A DNA stretch of 64,000 nucleotides from Paralvinella palmiformis (lineage: Eukaryota; Annelida; Polychaeta; Terebellida; Alvinellidae): positions 248,001 through 312,000 of the forward strand of contig JAODUP010000308.1 of NCBI GenBank assembly GCA_025642065.1, in the 5' to 3' direction. The first letter of the stretch is position 1; the number at the start of each line of letters is the position of its first letter. This document shows positions 1-12,256 of the stretch, in pieces. The notes under the pieces are model-generated. The model was not told the DNA's origin. It saw only the letters and a list, made by a program, of their open reading frames with translations, and made no database searches. Both the position numbers and the translations under genes were made by a program.

Positions 1-47
1 ACCCAATTTTTACATAACCTATCGATAATTGATGGTTTTATATAACG

Positions 48-240
48 GAAGACGTCAGTTGAGGTTTTCTGATCAGATGCGTAATCGTTTATTAAGATTG
101 CGCAATTAGGTGTAGTGAGTGGAAGTGGAAATAAACGGTAATTTCCACCCCGCCATCCAATGACGTATGCCGTGAGCCGGTATAAACCATTGGTTACCAG
201 GACGACGTTTATAAATAGCCCGGAACACGTACGGACTCGA
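48..240 (+). promoter_or_regulatory. Possible TATA-type promoter
   Basis: In order: GACGTCA near 50 (CRE-like), CCAATGACGTA near 157 (CCAAT plus half CRE), and TATAAATA at 210-217 followed by GC-rich sequence. A start near 240 would be expected. No coding exon is visible just downstream, so the target gene is unknown; SAMM50 is one possibility. All of these motifs are short. Confidence 0.3.
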
Positions 241-1100
241 TCGTAGACTGCGTAACATACTTCCTGCGGGAGAAATAACCGGGTCACTTATTGTTTCGAC
301 ATTAATTAGCTCTGATGTTGGAGGGAAAACATTGCTTAATCGATCTGACTCGGAACACCTCCGTGGTGTATCCCGTTTGGAGAGCGATTTATATTTTTAC
401 TTGAATTAATTGTTGAAATCGATTTATGGCTGATCATGATACATGGGGCCACACGAAATCCTCATCAGTATCGCCTCACATTTTATGATAGAGGCTATAT
501 AGTTATCTAGTCGGCTAGATTTTTGTGTCATATGTTATTCTGAGAAATTGTTTCTGTAGTTTTTTGTAATTAAATCTAGATGCAGTTTTAATTTTGGTTC
601 TGAACTCTGAATGATCTGCCATAGCTTATAAATATATGAATACTGGAATATAGATAGCTGGATAGACAGATAGATAGATATTATAGACAGATAAATTGGT
701 TGATTTATAGATAGATAGATATAATCCTTTATTTCCTATTCAAGTCCTATTCAGGTACATTACCCCTGGATGGCTTCACCTGATAAAGATGTGTATGTGT
801 GCGTGTGCGCGCGTATGTGTATAGAATGTATTCCCAATATTTAGATAACTAATGTAATATACTGCTGAAAGTATTATAAAGATACATTATAATTCAGTAA
901 TACTGTAACTTTTTTGTTTGTGGGGGGGGGGGGGGATGTTGTAGTATTCCCATTGGTTTTGTAAAAGATAAGGTCCGATGTTTTATTATCTTTTAACATC
1001 TTGTCTAGGTTAAAAAAATAGATCACACAGTGGTGCTACTAAAAGTCAATGCCGAATATTTATATACACGTCACGTCAGTGTTTGCTTTTCTCATAACAA
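240..1100. other. Non-coding stretch
   Basis: No gene seen. Contains GATA-type short repeats near 663-720, a GT run near 785-815 and a poly-G run near 923. Confidence 0.5.
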
Positions 1101-1275
1101 GGTGTGCTCGTAGCACAGTTGTTAGAGCGTGTCTTGTAAGCCTAGAGACTCTGGTTTGAATCCGACCGTGTTTATTTGTGTTGGTGGGATATGTCCCCTA
1201 GATAAGCCAGGTGTGGCCAGTGCCGAGGCTAATCAAACTGACCACCCACTCACTCACTCACTCACTCACTCACTC
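1101..1275 (+). repeat. SINE family C copy with CACT tail
   Basis: tRNA-like head: A-box-like TAGCACAGTTG near 1110 and B box GGTTTGAATCC near 1152. The body shares TGTCCCCTAG and GTGTGGCC with related copies at 10305 and 11570 and a fragment near 61312. The element ends in a (CACT)n tail at about 1248-1275. Confidence 0.6.
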
Positions 1276-1554
1276 TGTGTATAACTCTTATTCGGAACAT
1301 ATGCATCACTTTACGAGTGGTTGTGAAATAGGTTTTGTCATATCAGGAATAGTCGTCCTAATCGATAGACATGATGAGACGGTTCGGTTATTATTGGGAT
1401 GGTGTTTTAATTGTTATTACCTGAATCACCATTAGCCGCTGAAACACTGGCTTTAGCCACTCTCCGACGTTAGCCGAAAATTAGTTAATAGTTGAGGGAT
1501 AACTTTAACTGAAGTGGATATATTTTCTCCGTGGTTCAATAACCAGTGTATCTT

Positions 1555-1796
1555 AGGGAGACGCATATGGTCCGCAACTTACTGCTTCCCAATAATTAGG
1601 CCTAATTCTAACCAAACTTAGAATTTACGGTAGATGGCACGTTTGGTGGAGTAAATCTGATCAGTTGCCTCACTGGATCCGATGAAAAACTCCTACTATA
1701 GTGCTACTGCCGAGATTCGAACCTCCGACCACCCGCACGGCATCTCCAGGAGTAAGAGCCCAACGTTCCAACCCTTGAGGCCATAGAGTATCTCGG
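1555..1796 (-). repeat. SINE family B copy
   Basis: On the minus strand it has a B box (GGTTCGAATCTCGGC, near 1712) and ends at the block AGGGAGACGCATATGG in plus-strand reading. Shares blocks with copies at 48972 and 56473, including AACTCCTACTATAGTGCTAC with the former. Confidence 0.65.
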
Positions 1797-1799
1797 TCA

Positions 1800-3803
1800 G
1801 CGTTAGTATACTGTATGTTCCTACTAATACAGTTTATTTTATGCCTTATCCTACCCTTCCTTGCCTTTCCCCGGGGCTAACCTGCCGTTAACTAGGCTAA
1901 CATCTCAGAGAATGGGTCTGGTCTAGTTAGTAACCAGATCTAACATTGATTAAGATGGGGTCAGATCCAGATAAAATTTTGCATCCGGATCTAGAAACAT
2001 TATGAGGTCACTAGCCATTTGATGTTCCTGCCCTCAAAGAGACATATAGGTCTATACAAATGCTCTGATTTGCCTATACCAGTATGCTATATATTTGTAT
2101 CGTAAGTTTTGATTTCTTATATTGTAACATATTGCCGCAACATTTGTGAGAATCCATTCTTCCTCACCTCACACTTTCCATCAAATAAATCACTGTCGTG
2201 TTACAGGCATAGATGTTCTAATATTTAGATCTACTCATCGCGCAGTACACAGTTCCGAAAATACGGATAGCGTAGTTTTAGTTCTGTTACTGTGCACGCG
2301 CGCGCGTGTGTGTCTGGCACCACCGACTCACCTGTATTCGCGCACTGTATTGCTCGTATCCGTACATTCCTTCCTAACGCCGCCCGCTAACTCCCAGCGA
2401 AATCTGCCATTAAGACAATCTCAGTCTGCTCGTAGATCTGCCGGTTCTGTCTGAACTAAAGTTAAATGATGGTGATCAGAAGAGCCGGAGTTCTAATGAT
2501 GTTGTTGATGTTGATGATCTGCTCTAGGGGTCTTACTATTTGCCGACTGTTGGCTAGTTATCGGAATGTTTGTGGCCGAGCTCCATCTTGGCATAACCTT
2601 GACTGCTCTGATTCCAGGAGAGAACTCCGTCCGTCCGTCCGTCGGTCTGTCTGTTAAACCACACCTGATGGAACACAGTTACCTGTTCTCTAAGACTGTT
2701 TGATGAGAGTAACTAACTTTCTCCGTACACCCTGCCACCTGGTGGACATCGTTGGTCTGGAGTGTTGTTGACTAGTCTCGGTTAACTTCACTCCACTTCT
2801 TTGCGGAGGAGGGGGGAGCTGTTAAAGACGTACAGGTGGCTATGACTCTATAGATGAGCACTTTATAAACACGATATAGAGTTAGAAATTTAGTTAATAT
2901 ACATGTGCAAATTTTAGTATATATTGTATTCGTTTTTTTTTTTTGCTTGTTAGTAAAAACTGCAGTGATTAATAATGATTGAAATTTTGATTGTAGTACA
3001 GCTACAAGACTCGGGCTTTATATATATGGGGGGGGGAAGGGAATGAGTGGCTGGCTGGCTGAAAGATTGGTTAATCAGTTCGGCTGGACTGGCCTGACCA
3101 AGCAAGTTACTGATTACGAACTGTTTTATATACAAATTATTTGAGAAACGTGTTAATTAGGAAGGAAGTTATTTTATTACGGCCTCATCCGTATCTATCA
3201 CAGATTGTCGAGAACACGGGAATTTAAAAAAAAGCTGCATTATATAAGGTACTAGAGTATAAAATATATAATTTTTGAGCCCTCATTAAGGATGCTGGCT
3301 GATACATGTAGAGAGAGAGGCATTGTACTTGTGCAGAACCACGTTTCCCAAAACCTGTTACTTGTACTGGAAAGGAGAGCGTGCTGTATCTGTTCAAGAC
3401 GTCATCACCTCGCGCGTTCACGAGCTGCTGGGAAAAAGTCTGCTCCGTACATTACCTGGAGCCGTGCGGATATCTCTCGGACATACACTTTTATCGGGAT
3501 CCGAGTATAAGGTGGGCGCCGGGCGTTCATCCCACCGTCTGGTATATAGCCCAGTCGATAATGCGATGAACTGAGAAGGCCCGGGATAATGGATTCAACT
3601 CTGTGATTATCATACTTGTATTTGGTGGTTTAATAATGATTATTGTGGATTATGTAATGAACGTAATATTAACGAAACACTACGTCCCATATATAAGAAA
3701 GGCATACTCCCCTCAAAACAAAAATCCGGTATGATATTTTTAATCAAGGGGATTGCTTCACTTGATAAAGAAATGCGGAAATCCCCCCTCCTCGAAATTT
3801 GAA

Positions 3804-3835
<32 letters not shown>

Positions 3836-4054
3836 CAACAGAAGTGAAATTCTGTAACAGACATTTATCCTGTGGTACACTTTAACCAGCTTTAATGGCG
3901 TCTGCTAAAGGCATGTGAAGACTTGCCACTGATGTTACTCGTCAAAAACAAAACACAGTAATAATTATTTATTTAAAATCAAATCAGGATTTGTTACTTT
4001 AAAAATTAGTCCGGTAGCTGTTTATTGATGACCTTCAGTTTCACATTTATCAAG

Positions 4055-4101
<47 letters not shown>

Positions 4102-4307
4102 GCTATTTAATCTGGATCGTCTAATCTGAACAAAATTTTATCCGTATGATCGGGATAGTTGATCTTACTTTCACGATGACAGAGTATCTACAGCATAAAC
4201 TAGCTATTAACTAGATCAACACCTCAGGCAGATATCATTAGCCAATATCAAATACATATAAATGGTAGGGTAATGATAATATAAGCATTTAAAGATTTAA
4301 TGCTTCC
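1800..4307. other. Non-coding stretch with simple repeats
   Basis: No gene seen. Holds a poly-T run at 2934, a poly-G run at 3029, a (TA)n at 3806-3830 and adjoining (CA)n/(GA)n at 4054-4098. The GC-richer patch at 3340-3575 has three overlapping short ORFs without recognisable similarity. Confidence 0.5.
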
Positions 4308-4524
4308 CTTTCTTCCGTGATGGGGCGCCTCCGTGGTCTAACGGTAGCGTGTTTGATCACAGATCACTACCATGCGTGTTCGAATCTCGGCATGGACATA
4401 TCTGAAGGGTGTTTCATCTTTGACTTCACTTCATTACCTTTGGAGGTCGCTCGGCCCATTTAGCCTACCATGTGCACAAAAATGGCCGTGAATCATCAAT
4501 CAATCATCCAATCTTTCTTCGGTG
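4308..4524 (+). repeat. SINE family A, full-length copy with target-site duplication
   Basis: The body (4320-4512) opens GGGCGCCTCCGTGGTCTAAC, a tRNA-like A box, with B box GTTCGAATC near 4379. The non-tRNA part includes GAAGGGTGTTTCATCTTTGA and GCCCATTTAGCCTACC and ends ATCATCAATCAATCATCC. Flanks CTTTCTTCCGTG (4308-4319) and CTTTCTTCGGTG (4513-4524) match 11 of 12, a target-site duplication. Confidence 0.85.
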
Positions 4525-5572
4525 CTAAGAAAACAGATTAGTATTGAGCTGAACTAATCACGATTGGAAGGATGAAAGTTGAAATTGATGCCCGCTTTTC
4601 CTTTGATGTTAGTTTCTAGGCCGAGTTGTAGCTGATTGGGATTAGTTCCCGCGAAAACCCACTTCAGGATCCGTTAATTGTTTTCTTGTGAGTACACGAC
4701 GGTTTCTTGAACAGATCTGGACAAATTATACTTCGTACAAGGAGAATGACGCAACGCGATTGACGTTTGACTAATTCGGATTGAAAGCCAACTGATCGAT
4801 AATTAGGTGAACTTCGAGAGATTGATGTCGTTCACTAATGATCTAAAACTCTCTTATTAGTAATTTACGTTCCGTAGTAACTCGGCGAGCAACTCCGGAT
4901 CAGCGGTTTCCAGCATTTCCGTGATTGCTTGGTTTGTCCGTCTGAAATAGAAGTTGCGTTTCTTTTATTGACACGTGAAAGAGTATTTCACAGACTTCAG
5001 CAACAATAAACTGATTTATGTGCCGAGGTATTTATTACGAATTCCTGACAACCAGGAAGCCTGATTGGATAAGCCGACCCTTTAATGGTCGATTTCCGCG
5101 ACGCATGCGCTTTGCTTGATGCCGAGACAGATCACTTCAACTCAACAAGTACAAATGATTTAAAATGCGGAGTTCCGCTAGGTGGGGCAGTCGTCGAGGA
5201 AATTTTCCGTAATCCAACATTTTCTCTCCTGTATCCGACCTTGATCGGACTACCCATGTTTGACCGTACTGATAGATATCTCCCAGAACCCCATCACATC
5301 GGTATTGTGGACGCTGATATACGTCCCCCCCCCCTCCCACCCCCACCCATAGGCTCCTTACCTCCGGGCATTTTCCTAGATAGCTCCACTATCCCCAGGG
5401 AGATGGTCCTGCCCACTTTGGAAGCGGATCCTGTAGATCCTGTAGTTCATTATGAAAGAGAACCACTTGGATAAGATGAGATTGTGAACCACTAGATATC
5501 AGGAACGGGCCGGGCCTTCTTCTATGGAATACACACACGCACGCACACACACGCACACACACACACACACAC

Positions 5573-5610
<38 letters not shown>

Positions 5611-5980
5611 CTGAAATGGCATTTATGATGGTGTGGTTTATTGCTCAGCACTAGGGTGGGCTGTATTGATAAGGTGGCGTGACCAAAGCCGTACCTTATA
5701 TTAATAGCTGTTTACTCCATCCGGGAATCCCGATGACTGATGGGATCCTGATTTATCAGCAATACGGAATAAAATTGTTTAGGATCTTGATGATATAAAT
5801 CATATAGAGGCATCCGATTGCAGATAGCTAACGTTGCCGGAATGTTCGGCTTGGGTTTCCATTAACTAAGTCAGTGGTTTGAGGGTGTGGTGTGTCTACC
5901 ATTAATACCAGATATTAACATTGACGCATGCACACGCACACACACAACACTATGTTACTTTCTCTTTAAGATGCTAATTG

Positions 5981-6026
<46 letters not shown>

Positions 6027-6244
6027 GCACACACACATGCCGCGTCGACTTTGATGAATGTTCACTTTATCATTGCCGACATAAATCATGTCCTTCAAAG
6101 GAAAATTCCCCAGAATATTGTATTCTTCTTGAAGTTAAAATTGAGTGAGTTTCACCTTTAAATAAATAGGCCATTGTTAAAGAACTGGCTCTTAATTGTC
6201 AGAGTGTCATCGCTGATGGTAGTGTGTCTATACTACAGAGAACG

Positions 6245-6286
<42 letters not shown>

Positions 6287-6340
6287 CTATTATATATAAA
6301 AGTCTAGAATAATATTAAACCTTGCCATATTTTAGACTGA
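4525..6340. other. Non-coding stretch
   Basis: Apart from the 5085 ORF, only microsatellites were seen: (CA)n/(GA)n at 5527-5608, (CA)n/(GA)n at 5976-6036 and a long (TA)n at 6247-6286. Confidence 0.5.
5085..5474 (+). other. 129-codon ORF, no recognised homologue
   Basis: The longest non-repetitive ORF outside the recognised genes. Opens MVDFRDACALLDAETDHFNS and includes a Pro-rich run (PPPLPPPPIGSLPPG). It lies in a GC-richer patch (about 4.8-5.5 kb) followed by CA and GA microsatellites. Could be chance in a GC-rich patch or a 5' exon of a gene. Confidence 0.2.
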
Positions 6341-6360
6341 TATAGGTTCCCTGATGGTAA

Positions 6361-6486
6361 CTGTAGGTGATGATGACTAGTCTATGTCTCTTTAGGTGAT
6401 GATGACTAGTCTATGTCTCTGTAGGTGATGATGACTAGTCTATGTCTCTGTAGGTGATGATGACTAGTCTATGTCTCTGTAGGTAA
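6361..6486. repeat. 29-bp tandem repeat, about four copies
   Basis: Unit GTAGGTGATGATGACTAGTC plus TATGTCTCT repeats four times almost without change, then breaks into GTAGGTAACAC. The near-identity suggests recent amplification. Confidence 0.85.
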
Positions 6487-7633
6487 CACTAACAGGAGGA
6501 GATGATTTCTGATGTTTCTCTTTCCTGCCGCATACCTGTGTGTAGATAAACAGAATGGCTTATTTATAGGATAAAATGTTTTAGAGTTTAGACTCTGTGT
6601 GTGCGCGCGCGCGTGTGTGTATGTGGCTACTTCAATACTTTAACATTATATGTAGAAGTATTGAATTTTTAAAGAGGTTTTCCAAGTTTACTGATGATTC
6701 ATGTTGTAACACAGAATTATTTCTTCCAGAATACTTAATATTTTGGTATTAAGTTAAAATCTGATATCAAGCTTCCTGGAAGTGTGCTAATATTATCTGG
6801 AAAATGTAAAAAGTATGAAAATGTAAATACAAAAATATAGTCTCTCTCTCTCTCTCTCTCGCTCTCTCTCTCTCGCTCTCTCTCTCTTCATGCACCTCCC
6901 TACACACATACATCACAGGTTTTCTGTTTGGTTTAAGAACATAAGGAACAAGTATTATTGATGATTTATTCATTAACACGAGGTGCACAGGTACAAATCG
7001 TACATGTAATAATGGAACAGGTAAAATGCCATGGTCAAAATGGTGTAGTTTCTTTATTCATTTTTTTGTTTTTGTTTAGAATGTTACAGTTATATGATTG
7101 CCGGCTCTACCAGCAGCATTTTAAGAACCTATATAAAGATTATGAAGGTCATAAGAACATCTAAGTATTAGTCCAAAGTGTCCGACCCAAGAAGCTCCTT
7201 TAATTATGTGTAATAATTTGTTTTAAATGTGCTTTCCTTAATAACTTAATAAACAGAAGTAATTATTTGACCAGATTTTCAATCAATATCACCCGACACA
7301 TTCATAATTGATTTATCATATTCAAATAAACCTTTTTTTTAATTACTGCCGTTTTAATGAAAATTTCCTAGTTTTCGCCTCAGTTTCTTCTCTACTGATC
7401 GATGTTTATATATTAGTTTTACTAACTTTCTAAATTGAGTTGTATATATTTATGAATCACACTGATAACACTTGCCTTCTGTTATCAGGCAGTTTCCTGT
7501 TTGACTCATTGCAAGTGTTTGCTGCCCTTTTTCCAGCGGCATGTTGTCCATTTTAGTCGTTGTACAAGTAATATCTTTATATTTCGCATACAACTAAATT
7601 ACCAAATTTCTATGCTGCATTTGACCTTTTCAG

Positions 7634-7670
7634 AGATGGATTAAAGAGACTTGATCTAACCGTTGATGAG
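7634..7670 (+). CDS. SAMM50: Possible 37-nt upstream coding exon of SAMM50
   Basis: A pyrimidine-rich acceptor (TTTGACCTTTTCAG) precedes 37 nt that read, after one completing base, DGLKRLDLTVDE and end at GAG before GTTAGG. The exon ends in phase 0, which is what the exon at 9404 ([10 protein letters not shown]) needs. The join would give an acidic stretch just before the POTRA domain, as in other SAMM50 proteins. It would need a first exon ending in phase 2, which I did not find. This is inference from splice signals and phase only; chance is possible. Confidence 0.35.
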
Positions 7671-8502
7671 GTTAGGTGCCGTTGCTTATTTTGTCAGAAT
7701 GAGTAAACAAAGGAATCGATTATGTGTTGTTTTAATCGAACATTTAGGGGATTCTTATCATTAGGAGTCTTCAAAATGTTTACACAAATTAGATTTGTTT
7801 ACTTTCACCCAAAAGACGTTGATCAGTTGAGAAATATAAATAAAGATCGTCTGATATTTATTGATTGATTCAAGATTTGTTTTCATAAAACTCACAGACA
7901 CTCTGCTTCAGTGTTTGTTAGTTTTTGATCTTATCGGCCAATCTGAGTCAGGTTCTAGTTCTGTCCGACATCTGTTCGTTGAGGAAGGAGGTTATAAGTG
8001 GCTGTATCAAAATCTTACCAGGTTAAGAAACAACCGCAGATCTTCTGTTCTGTTTCACTGTGATCTTCATATTGAAAACTTTAGTTAACGCTAAGAACAG
8101 TTATGATACGCAATAAAATTAATTTTGTGTTATTTGTAATTGTAATGATTTGGTAAAAAGTTGATCATTGTCTCAGTAGCATATAAATTGATTACATAAT
8201 CCTTTTAACTGTGACTAATACCAGACACCAAAAAGTAAAGTTATTGATACAATATATCATTATCAGGGCTGAGTCTATATTGAGTCTACACATACTTCTG
8301 CCAATATTTTGGCTTTCTGCATGTGTTATCCTAGAATATTTTGGGAAGGTTTTGTAGATGATACATTGAAATTCACAGCCTTCTCGAAGAATTTGAAAAT
8401 TCCCCATCCTTTTTTTTTAAAGAAGTTAAAGTATGATCAACCAGTACAAATGACAAATTTTGTACTATATGTTCCCGAGTGGAGAAGGTGTAAGCTGAGC
8501 GC

Positions 8503-8817
8503 TGGGAGAATGGAATAGGGCTCATGGCTCATTTGGTCAATTCCAATTCCACATAAAATTTATCAATTCCAATTCCAAATAGATGAGTTCCAATTTAATT
8601 CCATATACTCTGCTGGAATTGTTGGCCACAATCAGACCAACTCGTCACTCTGGCACCAGTCCAGTTTGAAATGTGGCTCTAACGTTTTAGCCAGTTTAAA
8701 ATATTGGCTTCTTTGGAGTAGGTACTTGGGGTAGTTTTTTTGTAGTAAACTTCAATCCCAATTCCAAATTGATCAATTCCAATTCCATTTTTTTTAAATA
8801 AGCGATTCCAATCTCCT
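8503..8817. repeat. Possible inverted-repeat element built on GGAATTGG
   Basis: Ends are GGAGAATGGAAT and, inverted, GGAGATTGGAAT. Inside are many AATTCCAATTCC blocks. A similar motif (AATTCAATTCTGGAATTG) recurs near 63030. Looks like a non-autonomous DNA transposon; no target duplication seen. Confidence 0.45.
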
Positions 8818-9016
8818 ACTTTTTATATGATTACTTTGGCTGGGACCTATATACAGTTGATGTGGGTGATAGTTGAAACAGTTGTAAGATCATCAAAGTT
8901 AGTTTCATTAATTGGTTTTGTGATGGACAGACTGACTTCTCTAATGTTTTCATTCGTTACACAATATTTATATGTTTTGATGTACTTTCTTCTTGGTTAT
9001 TCTAATTCTGTCTTAG

Positions 9017-9277
9017 TGTGTGTGTCTGTGTATGTGTGTGTGTGTGCATGCGCGCGCGTGTGTGTGTGTGTCTGTTTGTGTTTGTTTGTTTGTGTTGTGT
9101 GAGGGCGCGTGCATTGCGTGTGTGTATGTGTGTGTGTTTGCATGCGTGTGTATGTGTGTCTGTTTGTGTATGTGTTTGTTTGTATGTGCGTGCGTGCATG
9201 CATGTGTGTTTGTGTGTGCATGTGTGTTTGTGTATGTGTTTGTTTGTGTATGTCGTTTGTGTATGTGTTGTGTTGTG

Positions 9278-9312
<35 letters not shown>

Positions 9313-9333
9313 TCTCTCTCTCTCTCTCTCGTG
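9017..9333. repeat. Compound GT-rich microsatellite
   Basis: Over 300 bp of interrupted (GT)n with GC, TTTG and CATG variants, ending in (TC)n. It lies only about 70 bp before a SAMM50 exon. The Cys- and His-rich reading frames over it are artefacts. Confidence 0.9.
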
Positions 9334-9403
9334 TGTGTTAATCATTTCCACGTTGTCATCTCCTGTATATTAAATATGTTTTTTTTTTAATATTATTACA
9401 CAG

Positions 9404-9505
9404 ACAACAGTCCAGAAGATTTACGTTGATGGCTTGAAGAGAACCAAGAATGACATTGTTGTTAAACACATGAAGCCCATCTATACCGCCAGAAACTTTG
9501 AAGAG
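9404..9505 (+). CDS. SAMM50: SAMM50 exon: start of POTRA domain
   Basis: Acceptor CACAG precedes 34 whole codons, [17 protein letters not shown] onward to ARNFEE. The donor is GTTAGC. Phase 0 on both sides. It corresponds to human VVVQHVHFDGLGRTKDD. Confidence 0.95.
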
Positions 9506-12222
9506 GTTAGCATCAGAGATGTTAAAATTAACCGTTCAATAGAAAAATATTTAACGCAGTATTTACAGATGAGATGCCATTACTCATATTTTTATATATG
9601 ATTTTCATCAGATGATTTTGAAGTCTCAGCAGGCTCGTACGGTGCTCCAGAGATTGGGTTTATTTAAACAAGTTAGGATTGGCATCGACATATCACGTGG
9701 TGAGTGGATAGTCTTTGTTTTGGTAATGTCTGTTTCGTATTCTCTCTCCACCCAATAGATAGCTGTTAGACTGATACGGTTATCCTAGATTAATGGGCCT
9801 TCGACTTAATGGATTTTGTGAGAAAATGCATATAATCCTCATTTCTGATTTATCTGTCAATATCAGAGATATCACAGAAGGGGGGAATTACTTAATGACC
9901 CACAGGTGATTGCTTGAGATTTGAGACAGCATATTACCAGGCCACGTACACATGCATGCACTCACATGCAAACACACACACACATATTTCAGTCATGATA
10001 ACTTTTATATACCTCATTAACAATCATTCCATCCTCTCCAATTCCCTTTGTCTTCTAGATTAGTGTCCTCTCATTGTCTGTACTGTCATGGAGACCCTTC
10101 ACGGTGTTGTACCCTACATATTGTTCTACTTGAAGAATTGTTGTAACCTCTCACATTGTTGTAACCCTCAGATTGTTGTAACTACTCAGATTGTTGTAAC
10201 CCCTCAGATTGTTGTAACCCCTCAGATTGTTGTAGCCCCTCATATTGTTGTAACCCCTCAGATTTTTGTAACCCCTCAAATTGTTGTACCTCTGCTGAAA
10301 GTTGTCAACGTTTACCGGTGGTACAGCTGTGTTGGAAGCCTTCAGGTTGTGTGTTTGAACTCAGCTTATACTTTGTGTTTGTGGGGAAATTTTTTCTCTA
10401 GATGGTCAATCCTCGGCCATACATCCAAGGTGTGACCCGAGCGCTGAGGCTAAACAACGCCCCCATTCTCATCTGACAATAATCTCGTCCAGTCGATGCC
10501 ATCATCCTGTTGCTTGAATGCTTCAAATCTTTCCACATTCTGTGGAAGTACCTGCATCAAATGTTGGTAATTATTACCTAAAAGATGATTTCAGGGTGCC
10601 ACCTGGATTCAAACCCAGCCGGGTGATGTCAGAAGGGTGTTTCATCTCTTACTTCACCTCATTACCTTTGGACGTCACTCGACCCAGTTAGCCTACCTTG
10701 TGCACAAAAGTGACCATAAAACACCAACATTTACATTTAAAAGACGATTATCGAATTTTAATAATATGAGCTTCGATGGTCTAGAGGTTAACTGCATTGC
10801 ACTTTTAGCCAAGGGATGGGTTTGCCTAACCGCCGCGGAGGATCACATTGTTTGATCCTGCAAATGGGTCAAAGCTGTTCCCGGGGATCAAGTTCTTGAT
10901 CACTACCACTGTGTTCGAATCTCGGCATGGGAATATCTGAAGGGTGTTTCATCTTTGACCTCGCTTCATTACCTTTGGAAGTTGCTCGGCCCATTTAGCC
11001 TACCATGTGCACAGTAGTGGCCGTAAAAAAACCCATCAGTCGTCATCGCCCAGGATGTTACACACTCTACCAGTGATCACCTTCATGGTATTTAAATTCC
11101 AGCCTTCTGTACTGCTCCCTTGTGAGTCACTAATACTCAATACTAATAGTACAGACCCCGTAATAATAATAATACTATGGCATTGGGATATAAATGTTTT
11201 TATAAACCAAGTAAACTAAATCAATACGTTACCTGGATGTGTTCGTTTAGTATAATTTATTCTTCGTTATTTCCTTATCTCCTTTATCAAAAAGAAAGAA
11301 AGATTTGTTGTTTTGTTCCATAAATTAAAGTATCGGGTTGCTCTTGAAGGAGGCTGTAATAAAACAAAACATGCCTCGTACCACTTTTAAAAATGATTAT
11401 TTCCACAGTAATTATTCGACGCTTGATACAATATATTTGTTGAAAGAGAATTTTGTTTTCTCGCCATTTTAAAGTTCTCATCTCATTGGTTGGCTGACGT
11501 GTGTCCATCAGCTTCTGTCTGCTTCATACATTAAATATGTTGGCAAATATTTTTCTAAAGTCAATCAATGGAGGGCACTCAAGTAGCAGAGTGGTTAGAT
11601 CATTGGACTGCAAACCTCCAGGTCATGGGTATGAAACTAACTTGTATCTGTATTTGTGGTATGTTTCACCAAGGATTCACCTCTTAGACATGTGTTCCAT
11701 GTCTGTGTGTGTGTGTGGCTAGAACTGTGGCCAAACAACTGATACAATTGATTAATCAGCCTATCTCTAGCTGAGGCTAAACAAATGATATAATCAACCA
11801 ATCAATCTATCACTAGCCCATGGACACGTTGTATTAATTTGTTGTCTAATCTTACGTAGAAATTAGTGAAGTGATTATCATCAACAGGGCCAGCTGCTCT
11901 ACCAGATGGTTACGAAGTGACCTTTGATGTGTCCGAACCTTCGGCAATAACAGGAAGTGTTAGTACAATGGTTGGTACGAACGATGGCAGTGTGGTAAGT
12001 ACACCGATGGAAACGGATACACTATGGACTGACTATGACTTGGCCATTGGTGTCCATGATGGCTGAGTGTATTATTGGTGGATCTTGTAAAATTACGGAG
12101 TTGTTAGCTCGACGATGATTTAGTAAAGTCGGCTACGTTTTAGGCTTATTTTAGAAAAATGACATTTTGCCCAATATTTACCATTATAGTAGAAAAAGGT
12201 GTACACACACACATGCATGCAT

Positions 12223-12256
<34 letters not shown>

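Noticed and set aside
2146..2657. Two adjacent short ORFs in a GC-richer patch
   Set aside because: No similarity, splice support or conserved motif visible.
9013..9390. Cys/Val-rich and His/Thr-rich ORFs on both strands
   Set aside because: Translations of a GT/CA microsatellite.
10088..10435. 115-codon ORF with PQIVVT repeats
   Set aside because: Runs through an 18-bp minisatellite inside a SAMM50 intron.
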